Shown in pieces: positions 18,316 through 25,748 of a stretch of DNA of 64,000 nucleotides. Every line of letters starts with the position of its first letter. Within the stretch, counting starts at the first letter, position 1. The DNA comes from Cryptosporangium minutisporangium (GTDB lineage Bacteria; Actinomycetota; Actinomycetes; Mycobacteriales; Cryptosporangiaceae): positions 1 through 64,000 of the forward strand of contig NZ_BAAAYN010000006.1 of NCBI RefSeq assembly GCF_039536245.1. The letters are read 5' to 3'. Made by a program: the position numbers and the translations under genes. The notes under the pieces are model-generated. The model searched no databases. It was not told where the DNA came from and saw only the letters and a list, made by a program, of their open reading frames with translations.

Positions 18316-18744
18316 TCACGGTCTCCACTGGACTTCAACGCCGATGGGTGGTTCGGACCGGGAGCTCGCGTGGCCGGGTCGGCGACGAAGAAGCGTCTCG
18401 GTGCGGTCCAACAACTCGGCGTTCTTGAAAGGCTTGGCGATGTAGTCATCCGCGCCGGAAGCGCGGGCGGCAGCGGCTTCGGCGTGGGTATAGCGGGCGG
18501 ATATCAGGAGTATCGGCAGATCCGCGGTTTCGGGCCCGGCCTTGAGGTGTCGGCAGATGTCCAACCCGTCGACGTCGGGCAGGTGCGGGTTCATCACCAG
18601 CACGTCCGGTGGAGCGCTGCGTATGCATTCCAGCGTTTCCGGGCCGGTGGTGACCAGGTGGGTTCGGTACCCGGCCCGGGTGTAGATCAAGTTCAGCCCG
18701 AACGCGATCTGAGGCTCGTTCTCGGCAACCAGCACGGTGGCCAT
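18316..18744 (-). CDS. Degenerate receiver (Asn replaces phospho-acceptor Asp)
   Basis: This 142-aa single-domain protein has the receiver fold: VLVAENEP at the start, VLVMNPHLPDVDG in the middle, LLISAR and YIAKPF near the end. The residue that is normally the phosphorylated Asp is Asn52 (codon AAC), and the second acidic residue of the Mg site is also Asn. The switch Ser and the Lys are retained. It is therefore probably an aspartate-less receiver that works without phosphorylation. ATG 18744 is preferred because it starts directly at the first beta strand, although its ribosome binding site is weak. It converges on the hybrid kinase, with only 2 bp between the stops. Confidence 0.83.
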   Translation of the reverse strand: MATVLVAENEPQIAFGLNLIYTRAGYRTHLVTTGPETLECIRSAPPDVLVMNPHLPDVDGLDICRHLKAGPETADLPILLISARYTHAEAAAARASGADDYIAKPFKNAELLDRTETLLRRRPGHASSRSEPPIGVEVQWRP

Positions 18745-18940
18745 CGCTGTTCCGATCCGATGCGGCGGAATTCGTTGGAGCACAGGCCTGACGAGACCGC
18801 GCTTTGCGCCGTGGATGGGACGCCCCTGTGTAATACCGACATTACTCTATGGGATCGGCGGGGTCCTGTTCCCGGTCGCCGACACCGTTCGGGCGGTACA
18901 GCGGTCGCGGATTCGCCCCCGGATGGCCACCTGCCGTTCG

Positions 18941-18961
18941 GCACTCCCGAGTAGGGAGTGC
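18941..18961. repeat. Perfect inverted repeat upstream of STAS gene
   Basis: Arms GCACTCCC and GGGAGTGC flank a GAGTA loop, 69 bp before the STAS start, in the 286-bp divergent region after the degenerate receiver gene. It could be an operator or a small attenuator. A less GC-rich patch near 18825-18850 is the probable divergent promoter area. Confidence 0.4.
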
Positions 18962-19030
18962 TAGATGATGATGAGAGGTGCCGGCGACGGGTCGCGCCGC
19001 ACGCTGGAGCATGCGCGGAGGGGGAGAAGG

Positions 19031-19303
19031 ATGGCGTTCGCGATCACGATGCTGCCGACGATCGCTGGCCACCGGTGGGTGACGGTCGAGGGACCGGTCG
19101 ACGCGTCGACGGCAGCGGACGTGCGTGGTCTGCTCCGGACGGCGATCGACAGGCCGGCCCGACGGTTGACGATTGATCTCCGCGACGCCCAGGTGATCGA
19201 CGAGGCCGGTCGCACCGTGCTGGACGAGGCGGTGGCCTCCGCCGAGCGTGCCGGCATGCAGGTGGACACGATCGCGCCGGCCGCCGCACTCACCGCGTCT
19301 TGA
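19031..19303 (+). CDS. STAS-domain protein (anti-anti-sigma-like)
   Basis: This 90-aa protein matches a STAS domain: a WVTVEGPVDASTAADV strand-helix start, LTIDLRDAQVIDEAG, and a C-terminal VDTIAPA strand. In anti-sigma antagonists the loop normally reads D-S-x-G with a phosphorylated Ser. Here it is D57-E58-A-G, so the regulatory Ser is Glu and the protein would be locked in one state or act as a different binding module. The start ATG has GGGGAG 4 nt upstream. No anti-sigma kinase is adjacent. The assignment rests on fold pattern and length. Confidence 0.65.
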   Translation: MAFAITMLPTIAGHRWVTVEGPVDASTAADVRGLLRTAIDRPARRLTIDLRDAQVIDEAGRTVLDEAVASAERAGMQVDTIAPAAALTAS

Positions 19304-19313
19304 GCTGGGAAAA

Positions 19314-19799
19314 CTAACCCGGGCGGAGGTCGGTGACCGGCGCGCCGTACTCGGTCCGCAGACGCTCGGCGATGAGCGAGCGGTGGCACGCCTCCGGATC
19401 GCGCTCGACGCAGAGGAGAGCGGTCGCCGAGTCGCCCGGGAGCCCAGCCAGGAGCGCGCCGAGGTCGAAGCGGTCGAGGATCTCGCTCGTGTAGCGCTCG
19501 GCGTACTCGGGCGCCAGCACGGCGCGGTTGCGCTTGCCCACGCCCCGGCGGTCGTCCTCGCGGTACTGGAGCTGGCGCATTTCGGTCGTCGGCGCCAGCT
19601 CCTTCACGTGCCGGTACCCGACGCCCGCCGCGGCGAGCGCGCGCTGGAGCCGCGCCGCGTTCGCCCAGGAGTAGTCGGGCCCGCGCACGCCTCGTCGCTG
19701 CCGGACGTCGAGCAGCAGGTGGACGTCCGCGTGTCGCAGTCGTCGTAAGAAGGACTCGCCGTCGAATCCGTACACGCCGATCGTCGCGATCCTGAACAC
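19314..19799 (-). CDS. DUF488 family protein
   Basis: This 161-aa protein starts RIATIGVYGFDGESFLRRL and contains DVRQRRG and a C-terminal CVERDPEACHRSLIAERL block, the hallmark of DUF488 proteins. The Cys/His pair in that block is conserved in the family and suggests a nucleic-acid or metal role, but no function is established. The start is GTG at 19799. It converges with the STAS gene at 10 bp. Confidence 0.85.
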   Translation of the reverse strand: MFRIATIGVYGFDGESFLRRLRHADVHLLLDVRQRRGVRGPDYSWANAARLQRALAAAGVGYRHVKELAPTTEMRQLQYREDDRRGVGKRNRAVLAPEYAERYTSEILDRFDLGALLAGLPGDSATALLCVERDPEACHRSLIAERLRTEYGAPVTDLRPG

Positions 19800-19850
19800 C
19801 GGGAACCACCCACCTGCCTGCTCGTGCCGGGTCGACCGGCTATCCCGACC

Positions 19851-20252
19851 TCATCCGACGGCGGTTCCCTCGAGCTCGACCAACAGGTCGGGAATCGCGA
19901 GCCGGGTCACCCCGAGCATCGTGGTGGTCGGCGCCACCCCGGCGGCGCCCAACCGCGACGCCAGCACGCCGTAGTGCTCGAAGAGCCGATCGACGTCGGT
20001 CGTGTAGACGTTGAGCCGGACGAGGTTCGCCAGCGACATGCCGGCCTCGCCGAGCACGGCCTCCACGTTGTCGAGGCTCAGCGCCAACTGCGCCGCCATG
20101 TCATCGGCGTGCTGGGGCTTGCCGTCGTCGCTCATCGCGGTCTGTCCGGAGCAGTACAGGGTCCGGGTGTGCCCGGAGACGACCTCACCCTGGTTGTATC
20201 CCAGCTGCACCGACCACGTCCACGGGTTGACCGCTGATCGATCCACAACCAT
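19851..20252 (-). CDS. RidA family (YjgF/Rid) protein
   Basis: This 133-aa protein has the Rid fold sequence: SGQTAMSDDGKPQHADDMAAQ, a DNVEAVLGEAGMSLANLVRLNVYTTD block and a C-terminal VTRLAIPDLLVELEGTA strand with the usual Glu. Canonical RidA enzymes deaminate reactive enamines; the Arg that binds substrate appears replaced in a TRLAIPD context, so activity is not certain. GGAG lies 5 nt before the ATG. It diverges from a WYL-type regulator, which may control it. Confidence 0.85.
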   Translation of the reverse strand: MVVDRSAVNPWTWSVQLGYNQGEVVSGHTRTLYCSGQTAMSDDGKPQHADDMAAQLALSLDNVEAVLGEAGMSLANLVRLNVYTTDVDRLFEHYGVLASRLGAAGVAPTTTMLGVTRLAIPDLLVELEGTAVG

Positions 20253-20363
20253 CTCGGCTCCATTCGTCGGAAGTGTGGGCGCGAAAGCGCGAACCCACGT
20301 GCCGGTGAGCCTCGCAGCGAATCACGACATCCTGTGTCGTGTATTGCTGGCACACTTTTTGGT

Positions 20364-21353
20364 ATGCGCGCCGACCGGTTGGTCTCGCTGGTGCTGCTGC
20401 TGCGCCAGCGCGGTCGGCTGTCCGCGGCGACGCTGGCCCACGAGCTGGAAGTGTCGACCCGCACCGTCCTGCGCGACATCGAGGCGCTGTCCGCGGCCGG
20501 CGTCCCGGTCTATGCCGAACGCGGCCGGCACGGCGGGTTCGCGTTGTTGCCCGGTTTCCAGACCGAGCTCACCGGGCTGAGCCACGACGAGGCGCTCGCA
20601 TTGCTGATCGCCGGCTCGCGGCGCGGCGCGCAGGCCTTCGGTCTCGGCTCGGCGCTCGCTTCGGCCATGCTCAAGGTCGTCGACGCGCTCCCCGAGAGCT
20701 ACCGGAACACCGCGGCCGGCGCGGCCCAGCGATTGCTCATCGACCCGGAGACCGACCTTCTCTCGCGGCGGCTGGTCACCGAGGAGGTGCCCGACACCGT
20801 CGTGGCGGAGGTGCGGCGTGCGGTGTTCGCCGGGCACAAACTGCGCATTCACTACGCGGCCAAGGGCAAGGCGCCGCAGTGGCGCACGGTGGACCCGATC
20901 GGACTGGTGACCGTGCGCGACCAGGGCTACCTGCTGGCCACGAGGTCCGGCGCGGACCGCACCTACCGGCTGTCCCGGATCGTGGCCGCCGAGGAAACCG
21001 CCGAACCCGCGGAGCGACCGGACCGGGTGGATCTGGACCGGACCTGGCAGGAGCGCAGCACGCGGTTCCGGACCGGCGGCGACCAGGTCACCGTGCTGGC
21101 ACGGGTGAACCCGACGCGCCGGGAGGAGCTGGTGGGCACCGCCCTGGCCGTCCTCACCGAAGAGGCCGAAGAAGCCGACGCGGACGGCTGGCTGCGGATG
21201 GAGGTGACCTTCCAGGATCCCCGACACGCCGAGTGGGCGCTCTGGCAGCTCGCCACGAACGCGGAGGCCCTGGCGCCGCAGTGGTTGCGGACCGCCCTGC
21301 GCAACCGCGCCGCGGCGATCGCCGCCGCGTACGAAGCATCGTCCGAGAGCTGA
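20364..21353 (+). CDS. YafY-type transcriptional regulator (HTH + WYL)
   Basis: This 329-aa regulator has an N-terminal winged HTH (RADRLVSLVLLLRQRG through STRTVLRDIEALSAAGVPV, residues 1-50), a linker, and a WYL domain around residues 145-220 with a KLRIHY/WRTVDPIGLV pattern. WYL domains sense nucleotides or small ligands. The ATG at 20364 is chosen because it starts directly at the HTH. No ribosome binding site is evident, so translation may be leaderless. The divergent RidA gene is the natural candidate target; the 111-bp intergenic region holds an imperfect repeat of TGTG and CACA half-sites. Confidence 0.88.
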   Translation: MRADRLVSLVLLLRQRGRLSAATLAHELEVSTRTVLRDIEALSAAGVPVYAERGRHGGFALLPGFQTELTGLSHDEALALLIAGSRRGAQAFGLGSALASAMLKVVDALPESYRNTAAGAAQRLLIDPETDLLSRRLVTEEVPDTVVAEVRRAVFAGHKLRIHYAAKGKAPQWRTVDPIGLVTVRDQGYLLATRSGADRTYRLSRIVAAEETAEPAERPDRVDLDRTWQERSTRFRTGGDQVTVLARVNPTRREELVGTALAVLTEEAEEADADGWLRMEVTFQDPRHAEWALWQLATNAEALAPQWLRTALRNRAAAIAAAYEASSES

Positions 21354-21383
21354 TGGGCGGGGTCTTCGCCGCGTACGGGTACG

Positions 21384-21815
21384 TCAATCGGCGCCGACCG
21401 CGGCCTCGGCGGCCTTGCGAAATCCCTCCGCTTCGAGGTGGAGATACCGTCGTATTCGACGACCGTAGAGAGCGGCGACGAGGCCGGCGAGCCGCCCGGA
21501 CTGCCGAATGCGAAGGTCGAGCCGCGAGCCGCTGCCGGTCGGGGTCACGATGTGCTCCCCGATCGACGTCACGCCGCCGGACGTCGACTCCCAGACGAAC
21601 ATCCGCCCGGGCTCGAGCGCGGTGACCTGCCAGCGTGCCGGGCGCAACCGAGGCTGTTCGACGTCGGCCTGGCTGCCCACCTGTAGTGCCCCGTCGTCGA
21701 GCCGCCGGACGGCGGTCACTGACGAGGCGATTCGGGGCCACCCCTCGATATCGGTGGTCAGGCCCCAGACGGTCTCGGGCGGAGCGTTGATCGTCACGGA
21801 AGTCGCGTAGTCCAT
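21384..21815 (-). CDS. SRPBCC (START-like) family protein
   Basis: This 143-aa protein begins MDYATSVTINAPPETVWGLTTDIEGWP, the standard opening of polyketide-cyclase/START-like SRPBCC proteins, and ends in the long C-terminal helix (GFRKAAEAA). They bind hydrophobic ligands in a deep cavity. ATG 21815 fits family alignments best; ATG 21824 lies inside the TetR operator. It diverges from the TetR gene with only 23 bp between starts, so the two are almost certainly co-regulated. Confidence 0.82.
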   Translation of the reverse strand: MDYATSVTINAPPETVWGLTTDIEGWPRIASSVTAVRRLDDGALQVGSQADVEQPRLRPARWQVTALEPGRMFVWESTSGGVTSIGEHIVTPTGSGSRLDLRIRQSGRLAGLVAALYGRRIRRYLHLEAEGFRKAAEAAVGAD

Positions 21816-21819
21816 CCAC

Positions 21820-21843
21820 GACATGTACCATTCGGTACATGTC
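21820..21843. promoter_or_regulatory. Perfect inverted repeat spanning start codons, TetR operator
   Basis: Arms GACATGTACC and GGTACATGTC flank a 4-bp ATTC spacer. The right arm contains the ATG of the TetR gene (21839) and the left arm touches the divergent SRPBCC start. Ten-base perfect arms in a divergent TetR promoter are strong evidence of an autoregulatory operator. Confidence 0.8.
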
Positions 21844-22405
21844 CGGGACAACCCCCAAGCAGCGATTGCTCGACGCCGTCGTCGATGCCGCCCTCGACGA
21901 GGGGATCAGTGACCGAAGCCTGCGCGCCATCGCCGAGAGTGCCGGTACCAGCCACCGCATGCTGATCCACCACTTCGGATCCCGCGAAGGGCTGCTCACC
22001 GAGGTCGTCAAAGCGGTCGAGCAGCGCCAACGGGACGCACTGGCAGACTTCTCCAGCGGCGACGCCGATCCGGTCGACGCGGCGAAGGCGTTCTGGAAGC
22101 ACCTCTGTGCACCACAACTGGCCGCGCAGGAGCGCCTGTTCTTCGAGGTCTACGGCCAAGCCCTCCAGGGCCGGGCGTGGGCCGAGTCGCTGGTCCCCGG
22201 GGTGGTCAGTGACTGGATCGGTCCGCTGTCCCAACTGCTGGCCGCCGGCGGCGTCGCCTCGGAACAGGCACCGGTCCACGCGCGTCTCGCGCTGGCCGTC
22301 ACCCGCGGGCTGCTCCTGGATCTCCTCGCGACCGGAGAGGCCGACGCGGTCGATGAGGCGATGGCGCTGTTCGCCCGCATGGTGAACGGACCCGACCCGA
22401 GCTAG
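21839..22405 (+). CDS. TetR family transcriptional regulator
   Basis: This 188-aa regulator has a TetR HTH near residues 25-50 (SLRAIAESAGTSHRMLIHHFGSR). The C-terminal helical domain, with AFWKHLCAPQLAAQERLFFEVYGQAL, resembles the TetR_C group that binds hydrophobic ligands. There is no room for a ribosome binding site: the ATG sits inside the palindrome, and a TACCAT hexamer ends 7 nt upstream, which indicates a leaderless mRNA. The protein probably represses itself and the divergent SRPBCC gene. Confidence 0.88.
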   Translation: MSGTTPKQRLLDAVVDAALDEGISDRSLRAIAESAGTSHRMLIHHFGSREGLLTEVVKAVEQRQRDALADFSSGDADPVDAAKAFWKHLCAPQLAAQERLFFEVYGQALQGRAWAESLVPGVVSDWIGPLSQLLAAGGVASEQAPVHARLALAVTRGLLLDLLATGEADAVDEAMALFARMVNGPDPS

Positions 22406-22431
22406 CGCGACGACACCTCACAGCGAGCCAC

Positions 22432-23514
22432 TCACCGCAGGAACGACGTCGTCCAGTTGGCCTTGTCGTCGGGGCCGTCGACCAGTCGCACCGACCGCGC
22501 CACCTGTTGCGTGGCGGCGGGGTCGAGCACGGGTTTCGCCTCGGGCACCAGGATCACGGAAGCCGCCGCCACCAGGTCCTGCCCGGTCGGACGCAGCACG
22601 ATCGGTGGATCGGACGCCAGGTTGCTCCGCCTATCGCCGGTCAGCACGGTCCCGCGAAACACGTACGGCCTGTTCGTCGACACCGACTCCGAATCGTTGG
22701 TGGCCGAGACGGCGATCCATCGGTCGTACAACCACTGGCCGCGCGGTGCGAACGTCAGCTCCGCGGCGTAGACGCCGTCGGGCCCCCAGGCGGTGGCGGT
22801 ATGGGCGTGGGCCAGCCCGGCCGGGGCTTGGACGGTGAACGCCATCCGCACGGTGGTGTCCTGATCGGTCCGCAGTGTCCTGGCCAGTTGAAGGGCGAGG
22901 TCGATCGGCTCCGACGAGTCGTAGACGGTCAGGAAGGCCCAGGCGTTCGGCGCCCAGAACCAGAGCAACCGGCCGCTGCGGTCGGGTTGGCCGACCCGGC
23001 CCGGAATCCAGTGACTGGCGGCCCCGTCCGCATAGATGGGCGCCGTGGTCTGGGCGGGCACCCTGTCGTCCGGCAAGACCTGCCCGGTGCCGTAGACCTC
23101 GATGGTCGCGATCGGCAGGAACTGGGACTTCCCCTGCTCGTCCTTCTCCGTGCGCAGCAGCGTGATGCGCTGGTAGGCGCGATCGGACTCGGTCTCCACC
23201 CGGGTCACCCCGTCGGGGCGCCAGCCGAGCGCGAGCTGGAAGCGCGTCGGGTCGAACCGGAACGGAGGGTTCTGATTCTGCTGCTGCTCCGGCGCAGCGG
23301 TCGCGACGGGAGCGGGTGTGCTCCGGATGACCGGCAGGATCCCCGCCACCACCCCGACGGCGACGGCCAGCACGCCGGCGACCAACAGACCGGCCCGGCG
23401 GCGTTGGCGGCGTCGCTTCGCGCCGGTGATCGCCCGCCGCGGGTCGACTCGGCTGGGCGGCGGCTCCTCGGCCACCAGGTCCCGCAGTAGCGCTCCAGCG
23501 CCCCAGTCTTCCAT
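22432..23514 (-). CDS. Membrane-anchored partner of SigE-type sigma factor
   Basis: This 360-aa protein has a short cytoplasmic N-terminus, one TM helix (about residues 40-62 after RRRQRRR) and a large extracytoplasmic domain rich in beta strands. Its place 4 bp after a SigE-like sigma gene and its short cytoplasmic head are what is expected of an anti-sigma factor or sigma-linked sensor, but I see no zinc-binding HxxxCxxC motif. The outer domain has no recognisable catalytic motif. The call as an anti-sigma-like partner is an inference from gene order. Confidence 0.65.
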   Translation of the reverse strand: MEDWGAGALLRDLVAEEPPPSRVDPRRAITGAKRRRQRRRAGLLVAGVLAVAVGVVAGILPVIRSTPAPVATAAPEQQQNQNPPFRFDPTRFQLALGWRPDGVTRVETESDRAYQRITLLRTEKDEQGKSQFLPIATIEVYGTGQVLPDDRVPAQTTAPIYADGAASHWIPGRVGQPDRSGRLLWFWAPNAWAFLTVYDSSEPIDLALQLARTLRTDQDTTVRMAFTVQAPAGLAHAHTATAWGPDGVYAAELTFAPRGQWLYDRWIAVSATNDSESVSTNRPYVFRGTVLTGDRRSNLASDPPIVLRPTGQDLVAAASVILVPEAKPVLDPAATQQVARSVRLVDGPDDKANWTTSFLR

Positions 23515-23518
23515 CTCG

Positions 23519-24031
23519 TCAGCTCCTCGTCGCCGCGGCGGCGGTGTTCTCGGTCAGTGCCTCGCGCAGCTTGGCCAGGCCTTTGGCGGCCTGGCTCTTC
23601 ACCGTTCCCTGAGCGCAGTGCAGCGTCTCGGCGGTCTGCTCGACCGAGAGGTCGCAGTAGAAGCGCAGGACGACAACCGCGCGCTGGCGCGGCGGTAACT
23701 CGCGGAGCGCTGCCTCCAACGCCAGGCGGTTGGCCAGGTCGGGCTCGGCCGCCGCGGCGGAATCCGGTGGGCGGTCGAGAAGGACGACGCGACGCGCCCA
23801 CGCCGTGCGCTGCTCGGTCAGGAAGACGCGGACGAGCATCGTCCGCGCGTACGCGGCCGGCTGCCGGGCTTGCGCCGCCCTCCGCCAGTGCAGGTACACG
23901 CGCTCCAACGTCGCTTGGACGAGGTCATCGGCCCGGTGCCAGTCCTGGCAGAGGAGGTACGCCACCCGCCGCAGCCCAGGCAAAGCCTGCTCCACGTACG
24001 CCAGGTACGCCTCGTCGTCATCGGTGTCCAC
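23519..24031 (-). CDS. SigE-family ECF sigma factor
   Basis: This 170-aa sigma factor has region 2 (YVEQALPGLRRVAYLLCQDWHRADDLVQATLERVY) and region 4 with LPPRQRAVVVLRFYCDLSVEQTAE and TVKSQAAKGL. The Sig-E group of actinomycetes controls envelope stress. GTG 24031 is chosen because GGGAGG lies 4 nt upstream; the frame is open further but that part is not sigma-like. It is followed by the single-TM partner gene, so this is probably a sigma/anti-sigma operon. Confidence 0.88.
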   Translation of the reverse strand: MDTDDDEAYLAYVEQALPGLRRVAYLLCQDWHRADDLVQATLERVYLHWRRAAQARQPAAYARTMLVRVFLTEQRTAWARRVVLLDRPPDSAAAAEPDLANRLALEAALRELPPRQRAVVVLRFYCDLSVEQTAETLHCAQGTVKSQAAKGLAKLREALTENTAAAATRS

Positions 24032-24254
24032 CCAACCTCCCGTGCCACTGGTCTCACTGGGTTGATGCGGACGGGTCACCCATCGGTTGCCCGGTGTCGG
24101 TGCCAGTAGCCGGCTGAGCGTCCCCCTCGTCGAAGGGTTCGTCGCTCCACCGCCACCAGGCCTCGACTGACGCCGGAGGCGAATTGCGTTGGGAGAGCAA
24201 GGATCGATGCGTGCGCAATTTGACCTGCTACAGCCTGCGTAACTGCACACGCGC

Positions 24255-24792
24255 TCAGCAGCCCACCCTGCTGCCGGGACCTTCGCGTCGACGTTCGTGC
24301 AGGCGCAGTCTGGCCAGCATGTCGCCGATCACCAGGCGGGTGTCGATCCTGGTGTAGACGCGTCGCGGACCGCGCGAGGCGGTGGGCGGTGTGGTCTCGA
24401 ACGTGCTCGACGCGTCGTCGAGCACGGTGCCGATCAGCGGTGCGCTGTCGCCGAGTGGCCAGACGGCGTCGACGTGCAGCCAGTCGGGGAGGGGATGCGC
24501 CGGTGCGGGAGCCGCCGACCCAGGCCGGCGTCATGCGGGTCGCGATGTCGGGTGCGCTGGCGAGGGCGGTGGCGACGTTCGTCAGCGGCCCGCCGCAGAC
24601 GACGACCAGGGGGAGCGGGTCGTCGCGGCGGGCTTCGGCGATGATCGCGTCAGCGGCGGCCGATCCGTCGGCCTGTGCACCGAACGGGGTCTCGCCGCCG
24701 GCATGCACTGCGGGGCGCCGGTCACCGTCGACGAGCGTCACCAGTTCGTGGGCGAGGGCGGCCCGGGCGATCGGGGAGCCGAACGCCGGAGC
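24255..24792 (-). pseudogene. Nucleoside hydrolase remnant
   Basis: Two minus-strand frames together encode the second half of an inosine-uridine nucleoside hydrolase. The first frame reads from just after the FNT gene (ARAALAHELVTLVDGD, then PLVVVCGGPLTNVATALAS) to about 24500. The homology then continues in another frame (DWLHVDAVWPLGD through VYTRIDTRLVIGDML) to the TGA at 24255-24257. The N-terminal DxDxGxDD calcium and catalytic site is absent, and the frame is broken in the middle. It is therefore a decayed gene truncated at the FNT junction. Confidence 0.65.
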
Positions 24793-25632
24793 TCAGGTGA
24801 GTTCCTTCGGGTCTTCCTCCGACGGCTCGTCCCGTAGGTACATGTACCAGTAGGCCGATGCCACGAAGACCACCGCCCCGACCAGGTTGCCGAGGAACGC
24901 GAACAGCCAGTTCCGCAGGGTGTCGTCCCACCCGAGGTCGGGTACGCCGGCGAAGATTCCGGCGGGCAGGAAGAACATGTTCGCCACGACGTGGTCGAAG
25001 CCCATCGCGACGAACGCCATGATCGGGAAGAACACTCCGAGAATCTTGCTGCCCACCGAGTCGGCCGCGAGCGAGAGCCAGACCGCCAAGCACACCAGCC
25101 AGTTGCACCCGACGGCGCGGAGGAAGATCTGCCACGCGCTCTCGTGCAGCCCTTTCGCCTCCGCGATACCGGCAAGGCGCTCGTAAGTGAGGGCACCGGG
25201 CGAGCCGGCGTCGCTGCCGATGCTGCCGATGACACCGGTCTGGATGGCGAGGAAGAACGCGACGAACAGTGCACCCGCGAGGTTGCCGATGAGGACGAGC
25301 GTCAGGTTGCGGACCACCTCACCCATCGTCAGCCGGTCCTGCATCGCGCCGAGCGGCACCAGGAGCATGTTGCCGGTGAGCAGGTGCGATCCGGCGATCA
25401 GGACGAGAACCAGGCCCAGCGTGAACGCGGCCCCGGTGAAGAGCGTCGGTAAGGTGCCCCAGATCTCGGGGTTCATTCCGGACGACACGGTGATCGCGAC
25501 GAGTCCGCCGAACGAGATGTAGGCGCCCGCCAGGAACCCGCCGATCAGCACCTTGTCCCAGCGCTGATGCGCCTTCTTGATGCCGGTGGCGACGGCGGCG
25601 TGCGCGACGTCCGCGGGTTCTTTCGTGGTCAT
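24793..25632 (-). CDS. Formate/nitrite transporter (FNT) family channel
   Basis: This 279-aa membrane protein shows the FNT features: six hydrophobic helices, GSHLLTGNMLLVPLGAM with the pore-lining re-entrant loop, GNLAGALFVAFFL, and a second repeat with FFPIMAFVAMGFDHVVANMFFLPAG where the central His is found. FNT channels are pentamers that conduct formate, nitrite or hydrosulfide. The C-terminus is short and acidic. The start ATG at 25632 is preceded by a GGGGGTG stretch. The nucleoside hydrolase remnant follows on the same strand. The gene appears monocistronic, and I cannot tell which anion is carried. Confidence 0.9.
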   Translation of the reverse strand: MTTKEPADVAHAAVATGIKKAHQRWDKVLIGGFLAGAYISFGGLVAITVSSGMNPEIWGTLPTLFTGAAFTLGLVLVLIAGSHLLTGNMLLVPLGAMQDRLTMGEVVRNLTLVLIGNLAGALFVAFFLAIQTGVIGSIGSDAGSPGALTYERLAGIAEAKGLHESAWQIFLRAVGCNWLVCLAVWLSLAADSVGSKILGVFFPIMAFVAMGFDHVVANMFFLPAGIFAGVPDLGWDDTLRNWLFAFLGNLVGAVVFVASAYWYMYLRDEPSEEDPKELT

Positions 25633-25748
25633 GCGGCACCCCCGGTCTCGTTCCGGTCGTACGTCCTACCCGAGGGACGGGCTTGTATGCGTCCCGGCGG
25701 ACGGTCCGAGGCCGGGCTCCCTCGTGGGATCGCCGGGCGAACGAGCGG

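Noticed and set aside
18370-18954. Plus-strand frame opposite the degenerate receiver
   Set aside because: It has no ribosome binding site or domain, and the receiver motifs lie on the minus strand.
25674-25695. GGGAC/GTCCC inverted repeat before the FNT gene
   Set aside because: The arms are only 5 bp with a 12-bp spacer, which is expected by chance in this base composition.
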